A DNA stretch of 14,304 bases from Butyrivibrio sp. (GTDB lineage Bacteria; Bacillota_A; Clostridia; Lachnospirales; Lachnospiraceae). How positions within the stretch are numbered: position 1 is the stretch's first letter; each line of letters begins with the position of its first letter. The stretch is taken from the NCBI GenBank assembly GCA_017996845.1, contig JAGOGF010000058.1:1-14304 (forward strand), read 5' to 3'. Both the position numbers and the translations under genes were made by a program. Below are positions 7,544 to 14,162 of this stretch, one piece after another. A model generated the notes under the pieces. It was not told the DNA's origin. It made no database searches and saw nothing but the letters and a program-made list of their open reading frames with translations.

Positions 7544-7671
7544 TTTTCCCTCCATGCCGGAGCATTTTGCCAGGAAACCTGCAGTGAAATCTGTGCCTGC
7601 ATTTTCTCTTCTGTGTTCAGAAAGGTCAGCGCTCCGTTGCAAACCTTCTGCGACTTAACAAACAGTATCTT

Positions 7672-7700
7672 ATAACCTTCAATAACCTTATATCGTTATT
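7672..7700. repeat. Direct repeat ATAACCTT (x2) and overlapping palindrome upstream of fucO
   Basis: ATAACCTT occurs at 7672-7679 and 7682-7689, exactly one helical turn apart. The second copy overlaps the inverted repeat AATAAC-N8-GTTATT (7681-7700). It lies about 130 bases upstream of the fucO start and past the terminator at 7724-7753, so it would belong to fucO's control region. I could not place a convincing promoter here. Confidence 0.4.
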
Positions 7701-7723
7701 ATAAAACCGCAGAAATAAAAAAA

Positions 7724-7753
7724 TAAGTTACACTCCGGTCAAAGTGTAACTTA
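7724..7753 (-). terminator. Rho-independent terminator after the TetR-family gene
   Basis: TAAGTTACACT (7724-7734) and AGTGTAACTTA (7743-7753) form a perfect 11-base stem with an eight-base loop. On the minus strand it is followed by a run of seven T's (complement of the A-run ending at 7723). It lies 30 bases past the TetR-family stop codon and separates the efflux unit from fucO. Confidence 0.9.
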
Positions 7754-7782
7754 CTTTTACTTACAGACCAAATCCTGTTCTT

Positions 7783-8406
7783 TTACGCACGTGAATCCAG
7801 AATCGCAAGTCTGGCAAACAATTCCGAAAGTTTAGGCGGCATGGCTTCTATCATCAGCTGCGCCATTTTATCCGGTGAGGCGCTGCATCCTTTAAAAACC
7901 CACTGCTGTGTCATATATACAGATGAAACACAATACATTTCCAGAAGTTCTCCGTACTGCGCCTCCGGAAACACTCCCATTTTACCTGCAATCAGCCTTT
8001 TGTAGAAATCCATGATCATCTCTATATCATGATCCCTGAGATTATTCTGTGAATCATTCCGGAATGCTGCTTTGAAAAAAAATTTCTCATCCCGGATATA
8101 AGAAAATTTATGAACCAGACCATCATAGGCTGTATTTCCATAGCCCATATGCTCAAAAGCCTTGTTCAGCAGTTCATCAAAATACCAGTTGATCAGATCA
8201 TATTTATCTGCAAAATTCCTGTAAAAAGTCTGTCTGGATACGCCGCATACATCCGTAATCTGCCGTACGGTAATTTTCTCAAGCGAAGCCTTTCTCATAC
8301 AGCTTTCCAGAGCATCCGCAAGCCTGTGCCTGATGTTTAACTTGTTTTCTCCCGACATATTTTTTGAATCGGCCGGGTCTGGTAAATTTGAAATGATATG
8401 CTGCAT
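7783..8406 (-). CDS. TetR/AcrR-family regulator (DhaS-like)
   Basis: From the chosen start the protein has 208 residues. A TetR-type DNA-binding domain occupies about 25-70, with the helix-turn-helix in ITVRQITDVCGVSRQTFYRN followed by FADKYDLINWYF. The rest is a helical domain like that of DhaS-type regulators. The start is uncertain: the frame is open up to 8577. The ATG at 8404-8406 is preferred because AAAGGG lies about ten bases upstream and the resulting length fits the family, whereas the ATG at 8500-8502 lacks a ribosome site. It follows the efflux pump gene on the same strand with no terminator between, then a strong terminator. It may control the pump; DhaS-like members can also be activators of metabolic genes such as the nearby dehydrogenase. 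Confidence 0.82.
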   Translation of the reverse strand: MQHIISNLPDPADSKNMSGENKLNIRHRLADALESCMRKASLEKITVRQITDVCGVSRQTFYRNFADKYDLINWYFDELLNKAFEHMGYGNTAYDGLVHKFSYIRDEKFFFKAAFRNDSQNNLRDHDIEMIMDFYKRLIAGKMGVFPEAQYGELLEMYCVSSVYMTQQWVFKGCSASPDKMAQLMIEAMPPKLSELFARLAILDSRA

Positions 8407-8531
8407 ATTCCGGCTGCCCTTTCTCCTAAGCAGATTTTCTGTGCCATATTGACCATTTTCAACGATATCTTTCTCTATTCCAATAATATACCGTTTTTTC
8501 ATATCATTACTATAACACAATTCCCGCAACA

Positions 8532-9944
8532 TTATACAACAGGCTTTAGTACCGGAAGAACCGCTTTGCAGGCACAAATCAGCATTACTGCCGCCATCAC
8601 CAGCAGAAGGATAAAAGCGCTTTGAGTACCATTCATCGTTCCAGCTGCCATATGATCCGGCTGTTTGGCCTGCGCTGCTGCCACAACAGTTGATATAACG
8701 GCGGTTCCCATTGCACCTGCAAGCTGCTGGAATGTACTGAATACCGCGTTGCCGTCTGCATGGAACTGATCCGGGAGACTGCGCAGTCCATTGGTCATGA
8801 TATTTCCAACCGTAAAACCCTGTCCGATGGCAAAAAAGATATAGATTGCCGTCAGAGAACCTGTTGCGGCTTTCTGGATAAAAAGCGCAAACAAAACAGA
8901 CGAAATCAGCACCGATACTGCCCCGATCAAAATAGGGAGTGCTGCGCCATACCGGTCCAGCATTTTACCTGTAAACGGATTCAGCACTGCTCCGATGATA
9001 CAGCCCGGCAGCAAAATGCAGCCTGCCGTCAGTGCATTTTCACCACTGACCAACTGTGAAAAATTCGGCAGCAGAAATCCGATTCCCAGACAGATGAACT
9101 GAATCAATATCAGGTATAATACACTAAATAAAAACCTGCCCGTTCGAAAAACATGAATATTAATAAGCGGTCTGTCGATTTTATCTGCACGCCTGCAGAA
9201 AAGTGCAAGCGCCGCGATACTGAGTAAAAGCAGACCCAGTACCTGTATGCTGATCCAGCCGTAGGCACTTGCAAAATTAATTGCAAAAATAAAGCTTACA
9301 AAACAAAGAACCAGAAGCAGATATCCGGGCAAATCGAATGCCACCCGCTGCGTCTGCGCTGACTGACGGATCGCATAAATGCCAAGCGCAGCGGACAGGA
9401 TCAACAGGGGCAGCAGAAAAGCAAATATCATTCTCCAGCCGAACAGATTCACAACAAGGCCACCAAATGATGGTCCAATCGCGGGTGCGATTGCCGTTAC
9501 AAGGGATGCGATTCCAATCATAAAACCCATTTTATCAAGAGGTGCCTGTTCCAGTACGATATTGAACATCAGCGGAAGTGCAATGCCCGTTCCGACACCC
9601 TGTAACAGTCTTCCTGCCAATAAAAGTGCAAAGGTCGGTGCCAGCATACACAAAACGGTACCGATCATAAAGATGCTGATTGCAAAAACAAATAACTGCT
9701 TCATCCGGAATCTCTTTTTCAGAAACGAAGACAGCGGAATAATCACCGACAACACCAGCAAATATCCGGTCGTAATCCACTGCACCATTGCCGTATCGAC
9801 CCCAAACTCCTTCATCAGCGTCGGAAATGTGACATTCATGGAAGTCTCCACTACAACGCCCGTAAAAGACATCAGTCCTGCGGCAATCACCGACAAAATC
9901 AGTTTCCAATCCAGTTTTCTTTCAAATACAAAGTTCTTTTCCAT
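8532..9944 (-). CDS. MFS multidrug efflux transporter, DHA2 (EmrB/QacA) family
   Basis: A complete 470-residue membrane protein with many hydrophobic helices, of a length fitting the 14-helix DHA2 drug:proton antiporters. Signatures in order: ETSMNVTFPTLMKEF (33-47), in the place of the family's conserved acidic first-helix motif; WITTGYLL (56-63); GRLLQGVGTGIALPL (111-125); and the antiporter motif C region APAIGPSFGG (153-162) followed by a conserved Trp-Arg (170-171). Such pumps export lipophilic cations, dyes or antibiotics using the proton gradient. The substrate is unknown. The ATG at 9942-9944 has GAGAGG about 13 bases upstream, a rather long spacing. The TetR-family gene follows on the same strand, a common pump-regulator pair. 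Confidence 0.92.
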   Translation of the reverse strand: MEKNFVFERKLDWKLILSVIAAGLMSFTGVVVETSMNVTFPTLMKEFGVDTAMVQWITTGYLLVLSVIIPLSSFLKKRFRMKQLFVFAISIFMIGTVLCMLAPTFALLLAGRLLQGVGTGIALPLMFNIVLEQAPLDKMGFMIGIASLVTAIAPAIGPSFGGLVVNLFGWRMIFAFLLPLLILSAALGIYAIRQSAQTQRVAFDLPGYLLLVLCFVSFIFAINFASAYGWISIQVLGLLLLSIAALALFCRRADKIDRPLINIHVFRTGRFLFSVLYLILIQFICLGIGFLLPNFSQLVSGENALTAGCILLPGCIIGAVLNPFTGKMLDRYGAALPILIGAVSVLISSVLFALFIQKAATGSLTAIYIFFAIGQGFTVGNIMTNGLRSLPDQFHADGNAVFSTFQQLAGAMGTAVISTVVAAAQAKQPDHMAAGTMNGTQSAFILLLVMAAVMLICACKAVLPVLKPVV

Positions 9945-9973
9945 TATGCTATATATCCCTCTCTCCAGGCTGA

Positions 9974-10051
9974 TCAGATCTTCATTTTGCCATCCGACAT
10001 AATGCGATATGCCTCGTGGATAACGCTTGCCACCGTTTTCATGTCTGCCAT
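9974..10051 (-). other. Short unexplained reading frame between the GNAT and efflux genes
   Basis: The 163-base gap holds a 25-codon frame (MADMKTVASVIHEAYRIM..., ending TGA) that reads like a protein C-terminal helix but has no ribosome site. It may be a remnant of a lost gene, a small unrecognised gene or chance. No terminator or clear promoter is seen in the gap, so the GNAT and efflux genes could be co-transcribed. Confidence 0.2.
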
Positions 10052-10107
10052 ATCATATGATCCGGCAGAACAACTTCCCGGCAAAACACTTGACCGCAGC
10101 CTGTCTG

Positions 10108-10644
10108 TTATCTGTACAAACGGAAATAGTAATAACTGTCACTTTCCATGTTGGGCTGCACATGCCCCATCGGCGTCCGCTTCTCAAATAATGTAAAGCC
10201 GCATTTCTCTGCCAGCCTGCAGGAGGGTTCATTGGCACAGTCAATCGTCAGGATCAGATAGGGTATATCAGAAACCTGAAAGCACCATCTGGTCAGTGCT
10301 GTAACAGCCGTTTTGGTATAACCTCTGCGCTGATATTTCTCACTCATAAAATAGGCAACTTCAACTTCATTTACCGTATCTTCCAGTCCCATCCCTGCCA
10401 TGCCGATCAGCTCATCTGTAGCTTTCAGTGCAACCGCATATCGCTTATTCTCACGTACATCCGTCGATTCTGCTTTCGTCTGCAGCCAGTCAATGTATTC
10501 ATAATAGTCTTCCGGTTTCCCTGCATTTTCTGACCAGTCCTTCATAAACCGCACGATCTCTTTTTCCCGTACGATACGATATAAGGCATCCGCGTCTTTA
10601 CGCTGAAAGTCCCGGATCACAAGTTCCTCTGTTTCAATATGCAT
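10108..10644 (-). CDS. GNAT-family N-acetyltransferase (RimJ/RimL-like)
   Basis: A 178-residue GNAT protein of the Acetyltransf_3 kind. It starts IETEELVIRDFQRKDADAL, the typical first strand and helix of RimJ/RimL-like enzymes. Motif A is EVAYFMSEKYQRRGYTKTA, with the acetyl-CoA pyrophosphate loop QRRGYT (105-110). Motif B has NEPSCRLAEKCGF (138-150). Such enzymes transfer acetyl from acetyl-CoA to an amine on a protein N-terminus, an antibiotic or a small metabolite; the acceptor is unknown. The ATG has AAGGAG ten bases upstream and a promoter at 10696-10724. No terminator follows before the efflux gene, so an operon with it is possible but the gap is 163 bases. Confidence 0.9.
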   Translation of the reverse strand: MHIETEELVIRDFQRKDADALYRIVREKEIVRFMKDWSENAGKPEDYYEYIDWLQTKAESTDVRENKRYAVALKATDELIGMAGMGLEDTVNEVEVAYFMSEKYQRRGYTKTAVTALTRWCFQVSDIPYLILTIDCANEPSCRLAEKCGFTLFEKRTPMGHVQPNMESDSYYYFRLYR

Positions 10645-10695
10645 AGGATTCTTTCTCCTTCGAATCTGTTTTCCGTTTCATCACTTATACAAAAA

Positions 10696-10724
10696 AATAT
10701 ATATGATACGATACTAAATTTCAA
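10696..10724 (-). promoter_or_regulatory. Promoter of the GNAT gene
   Basis: On the minus strand TTGAAA (10719-10724) is 17 bases from TATATT (10696-10701); each has five of six consensus bases. The leader to the ATG at 10644 is about 45 bases. Confidence 0.6.
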
Positions 10725-10745
10725 TTGATCAGACTGAAACCGCAT

Positions 10746-10788
10746 AAACGCCGCCTGATCCAGTCACGAACCAAATCAGGCGGCGTTT
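10746..10788. terminator. Perfect 14-base hairpin after the phosphatase gene
   Basis: AAACGCCGCCTGAT (10746-10759) pairs perfectly with ATCAGGCGGCGTTT (10775-10788) over a 15-base loop. It lies 17 bases past the phosphatase stop and upstream of the GNAT promoter, so it probably ends the phosphatase transcript. Neither strand has a T-run after the stem, which is unusual for an intrinsic terminator; it may instead protect the 3' end. Confidence 0.55.
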
Positions 10789-10805
10789 GATATGATGCTG
10801 CTATG

Positions 10806-11270
10806 TTATTTTTTAAAACTTTTCCGAAGGTTTTCCAACAGGCCGCTGCACCCTTCTTCCACATCTCTCCAGGTTGCATCAAAATCTCTTGTATACCAGG
10901 GATCTGCAACACTACCGGGGCGATCCGTATAATCCATCAGCATGGAACATTTATGACTGATATCTTTTCCACAGATCTTCTCGATATTACGCATGTTTTC
11001 CTCATCCATGCCGATGATCATGTTGTACGTCCAATAATCCCCGCTGATCAGCTGCACCGCCTTTTTGCCTTCACAGGGAATTCCGTGCTCTTCCAGTTTT
11101 CTGCGCGCAGGCGGATAAACCGGATTCCCGATTTCTTCGGTACTGGTGGCTGCGGATGCGATCTCGACCTGATCCGAAAACCCGGCCTTTGCGATTTTAT
11201 CCTTCATTACAAATTCCGCCATTGGGCTTCTGCAGATGTTGCCGTGGCAGACGAATAGTATTTTGATCAT
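10806..11270 (-). CDS. Low-molecular-weight protein tyrosine phosphatase
   Basis: A 154-residue cytoplasmic phosphatase. The catalytic P-loop is at the N-terminus, CHGNICRS, with nucleophile Cys8 and phosphate-binding Arg14 (C-x5-R). The general acid is Asp123 in the DPW motif (VADPWYTRDFD). Position 12 is Ile, as in tyrosine-specific members; the arginine phosphatase YwlE has Thr there, so tyrosine specificity is more likely. The start is the ATG at 11268-11270, with AAGGAG ten bases upstream; a longer in-frame start at 11318 would add 16 residues before the P-loop strand and has no good ribosome site. The integrated element ends roughly 110 bases upstream of this gene and may have changed its promoter; I could not identify a clear one. 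Confidence 0.93.
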   Translation of the reverse strand: MIKILFVCHGNICRSPMAEFVMKDKIAKAGFSDQVEIASAATSTEEIGNPVYPPARRKLEEHGIPCEGKKAVQLISGDYWTYNMIIGMDEENMRNIEKICGKDISHKCSMLMDYTDRPGSVADPWYTRDFDATWRDVEEGCSGLLENLRKSFKK

Positions 11271-11388
11271 GGTGTATAAACTCCTTGTTTTCCTTGATTT
11301 TACGGTGTTTTCAGCCATTCTATGACAGAATAATTGATATCATTTCAACGCATATCTTGGTATATATTGGCATATCATAGCCATTAAA

Positions 11389-11506
11389 AGTAGTAAAAAA
11401 AGTAGTAAATTAAGTTGATTTTTTGATTTTACTACTCGATCAAACGTTGATTTTATGGGATTCTTTAAAATATGCTCTGGTTTTTACTTCTTGCGAAAGT
11501 AGTAAA
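11389..11506. repeat. int arm sites: Four AGTAGTAAA repeats: candidate integrase arm-binding (DR2-like) sites
   Basis: AGTAGTAAA occurs at 11389-11397, 11401-11409 and 11498-11506, and inverted at 11428-11436. The first two are 12 bases apart; the last abuts the integrase stop codon. From memory, the N-terminal domain of Tn916 integrase was solved bound to DNA containing AGTAGTAAAT, so these are its likely arm sites. The inverted pair 11401-11436 also forms an A/T-rich hairpin which on the minus strand is followed by seven T's, so it could also act as a weak terminator for the integrase. Confidence 0.75.
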
Positions 11507-12703
11507 TTATGCTTCTTTGCATATTCTAGACATTTCTTCCTGCGCATCATCAACACCTATATGCGTATATACGTTAAGCGTTACGCTTATGTCACTATGT
11601 CCCATTATATATTGTAATGTCTTAGGATTCATTCCAGACTTTGCCATATTGGAACAGAATGTGTGACGGCATACATGAGGTGTTATAGTCGGTAATTGTG
11701 CTTTGTATACACTATTATATTTATCCAGTGCATGTTTAAAATAATGTTCCCAATGTAAAGCAACCATCGGCATATTATTTTTATCAAAGTATAAAAAACC
11801 CGATTTCCCATCAATCATAATTTAAACTCTTGACTTTTTTCTTTTTTCTAATATACGTTTAAAACATTCTTTTACTTCATCCGTCATAGGAACAACTCTT
11901 TTACCGCTAGAAGTTTTTGTTTCTTCAATAAAATATTGTCCATCGCTTTTTCTTTGCAATTGATGGTCTACATTGATTCGGCTTGTATCTAAATCAATAT
12001 CTTTTACAGTCAGTCCAACAAATTCGGATATACGCAACCCTGTTTTGAATAAAATGAATATTCCGTCATAATATTTACTGTAATGATTATCATTTTTTAT
12101 AAATTCTAGGAATGTTCTTTCTTGTTGCTTTGTGATTGCTTGTCTTGTCACGCTATCATTTACAACTATATTATGCAACTGAAATTCAAATGGGTTCTTG
12201 CGGATAAAGTCATCATCTACCGCTAATTGAAAGGCTGGTCTAACTACACCACGTACAGTGTGAATCGTTGAATATCCACGTCCATCTTTTTGCAATTTAA
12301 TCAGCCATCCTTTAGCATCTGATAATTTAACCTTATCAATTTTAATGCTTCCGAATTGTTCCTTTTTAATAATATTGATAACAAAATTATAGTTGGCTTG
12401 TGTAGTATGCCTTACTCCTGTTTTCTGTGAAATGTATTTTATCACTAATTCAAGGACTGTCATTTCTGCACCATTTGATAAAATACCATCGTTAATATCT
12501 CTATTAAGTAATTTGATTTTATCTCTTAGTGATACACAATTCCTTTTGCCGACAGGTAGTTTGTCTGTAATCTCCAGTTTCCAACTATATAAAAATTGTT
12601 GCTGACCGTTCCCATCAATATATTTATATGAATATCTTCCGTCTTGTCGTTGGCTCTCTCCATTTCTCAAAACACGATTTTTATTATCTCGTCTTTTTGA
12701 CAT
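11507..12703 (-). pseudogene. int: Tn916-type tyrosine recombinase (integrase), interrupted by an in-frame TAA
   Basis: The frame spans 398 codons plus stop, close to the 405 residues of Tn916 Int. It starts MSKRRDNKNRVLRNGESQR, like the Tn916 arm-binding domain, with SYKYIDGNGQQQFLYSWKLE after it. Catalytic residues align at nearly the same numbers as in Tn916: Arg224 (TGLRISEF), Lys263 (ETKTSSGKR), His343 and Arg346 (HVCRHTF), His369 (GHSDI) and Tyr379 (NVYTH). Codon 294 is TAA (11822-11824), between the Lys and His/Arg motifs, with the frame unchanged on both sides; homologues read through here. The truncated product would lack the nucleophile. An ATG two codons later (11816-11818) has only a weak ribosome site. 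The true start ATG at 12701-12703 has AAAGGAG eight bases upstream. Confidence 0.88.
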
Positions 12704-12727
12704 GATTAAATCTCCTTTCACATTGAA

Positions 12728-12773
12728 AAGAGCCTTAGCACGATATAATTATAATATCATAACTAAGGCTCTT
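12728..12773. repeat. Hairpin with AT-rich loop between xis and int
   Basis: AAGAGCCTTAG (12728-12738) and CTAAGGCTCTT (12763-12773) form a perfect 11-base stem. The loop includes TATAAT-like sequence. On the minus strand the stem is followed by TTTTC, then the int ribosome site. It could be a partial terminator or attenuator limiting int expression from upstream, or part of an internal int promoter. Confidence 0.65.
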
Positions 12774-12780
12774 AATCTAT

Positions 12781-12981
12781 TTATAATGTATTTGTAACGT
12801 CCAGAAACTCTTCAAATTTCTTTCTCTTAATCAACATTTTTGTTCCGTTTTGTATTGAAAATATATCTCCATGTCCATCTATTAAAAATCGAATTTTCTT
12901 TTCTCCGATATTAAAATATTCAGATGCTTCATTTATTGTTAATGCGTATTTTTCCCATACCGGAATTTCTCTTTTTTCCAA
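12781..12981 (-). CDS. xis: Tn916-type excisionase
   Basis: A 66-residue protein matching the Tn916 Xis pattern (67 residues): REIPVWEKYALTINEASEYF, then NIGEKKIRFLID forming the winged helix-turn-helix at about 13-35, and a basic wing IKRKKFEEFLD near the C-terminus. Excisionases bind and bend DNA near the element ends, steering integrase towards excision. The start is TTG at 12979-12981, supported by GGAGAGG five bases upstream; the frame extends to 13023, but that longer form would overlap the previous gene and lacks a ribosome site. Its ribosome site lies within about 15 bases of the stop of the Ig-like-domain gene, so it probably shares that transcript. Int follows after a hairpin. Confidence 0.9.
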   Translation of the reverse strand: MEKREIPVWEKYALTINEASEYFNIGEKKIRFLIDGHGDIFSIQNGTKMLIKRKKFEEFLDVTNTL

Positions 12982-13004
12982 ATAAACCTCTCCTTTCTGA
13001 ATGA

Positions 13005-14162
13005 TTACAACAAACCGTTGCATTTTACTTTATATGTTTTGCTCTTTCCACTTACACTTTCATTGATTGTAAACGTCACAGTATTGCCAGTACCATTATT
13101 ATTGGTTAGCTTAAATGTACCATTCGCATTATCAATTGCACAAGTATCGCCTGTTGCTAATCCAGTATATGTTATTGTCCATGATGGACTTGTAACCCCT
13201 GATATCGTGCATGTAAATGTCTTATTACTATATTGTGTCAGACTATAATATGTGCCTGTATATGATGGTGTTACAACAATATCGCCTATCACAACAGGCT
13301 TATTGACTGTTATAGCAATACTATCAGTCGTACACATATCATCTACATTAGGCTTATATAAGGCTGTAAAGGTTGTGTTTCCTGCTGCCACTCCGGTAAT
13401 AATATTGGTGCTTGCATCTATTGTTGCGACTGCACTATTGGTATTAGTCCATGACAGCACAGGTGTTGTGATTGCTGTACCATCCTTTGTAACTGTTATA
13501 GTAGGTGTATATGTCTTACCAACATCAATTACAGCGCTATCATCAGCAATACTGACCACATAGTTTGCAGGTTTATCCTCATACTGCCATCTATCAGCGA
13601 TACCATTTATATTATCATCATTTGTAAGCACTGCCGATCTGGAGCAATACAAATACAATAATCCGTTCTGATACTGCCTTTCGTCAACTTTCCAAGCTGA
13701 ATGATAAGAACCACAAAACAATCGCTTGTTAATATCAATCTTTTTTGCATCATCTGTGAGCGACATTATAAGATTTAGCTTACTGTCCAGTGTGATAGCG
13801 GAACTATTAACGTCAAGTGATCTTTGGATATCATCACAATACACGTTATATGTGACAAAATATCCTTTGCTGTATATAATCTTAATCTGTTGATTGCATT
13901 TAACACAGTTATACTTTTGATATATGTCATTCTCTCCGGTAATTCTTTTAATCACAAGATACTGCATACCATTTAATGTAAACTCTGCACCTTCCGGTAT
14001 ATTGTCCGTTAATGGTGCAAAGATTGTTGTCTGTGGTTTATCTCCATTATCATTTCTGCGAAAAAACACTTTATGATCAACTTTGTTGATTGTGATTGTC
14101 TTACCTTCCCTTTTTAAGGTGGTATCAAATATATTATTTAACTCAACTTTCCCAGCTGACAT
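13005..14162 (-). CDS. Ig-like (BIG2) domain protein, probable phage structural protein
   Basis: A 385-residue protein in two parts. Residues 1-110 (start MSAGKVELNNIFDTTLKREG) have the look of phage head-tail connector proteins, with PEGAEFTLNGMQYLVIKR resembling the strand pattern of head-closure proteins; this is a weak likeness, not a firm match. It includes a Cys-x2-Cys (86-89). Residues 208-288 form a bacterial Ig-like group 2 domain (VGKTYTPTITVTKDG, SAVATIDASTNIITGVAAGNT). Residues 290-384 form a second Ig-like domain. No signal peptide or cell-wall anchor is present, so it is not a normal secreted adhesin; Ig-like domains at the end of virion proteins are common in phages. The start overlaps the previous gene by 20 bases and lacks a clear ribosome site, so translational coupling is likely. 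Confidence 0.7.
   Translation of the reverse strand: MSAGKVELNNIFDTTLKREGKTITINKVDHKVFFRRNDNGDKPQTTIFAPLTDNIPEGAEFTLNGMQYLVIKRITGENDIYQKYNCVKCNQQIKIIYSKGYFVTYNVYCDDIQRSLDVNSSAITLDSKLNLIMSLTDDAKKIDINKRLFCGSYHSAWKVDERQYQNGLLYLYCSRSAVLTNDDNINGIADRWQYEDKPANYVVSIADDSAVIDVGKTYTPTITVTKDGTAITTPVLSWTNTNSAVATIDASTNIITGVAAGNTTFTALYKPNVDDMCTTDSIAITVNKPVVIGDIVVTPSYTGTYYSLTQYSNKTFTCTISGVTSPSWTITYTGLATGDTCAIDNANGTFKLTNNNGTGNTVTFTINESVSGKSKTYKVKCNGLL

Noticed and set aside
7544..7642. A longer FucO-type protein starting at 7642
   Set aside because: The extra 33 residues do not resemble the family, whereas the ATG at 7543 has GGAGGG at ideal spacing and begins with the expected family N-terminus.
9379..10002. 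A 207-codon plus-strand frame opposite the efflux gene
   Set aside because: It is antisense to a clear DHA2 transporter, has no ribosome site and its composition is that of a shadow frame.
11389..11506. CRISPR array suggested by repeated AGTAGTAAA
   Set aside because: The repeats are only nine bases long, irregularly spaced and one is inverted; no cas genes are near. Integrase arm sites explain them better.
11271..11506. A tRNA gene as the attachment site next to the integrase
   Set aside because: No cloverleaf or tRNA-like 3' end can be found; Tn916-class integrases usually choose A/T-rich sites instead.
13005..14162. Secreted adhesin or cell-wall protein, because of the Ig-like domains
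   Set aside because: There is no signal peptide, no transmembrane segment and no LPxTG or repeat anchor, and the gene sits in an element next to xis and int.
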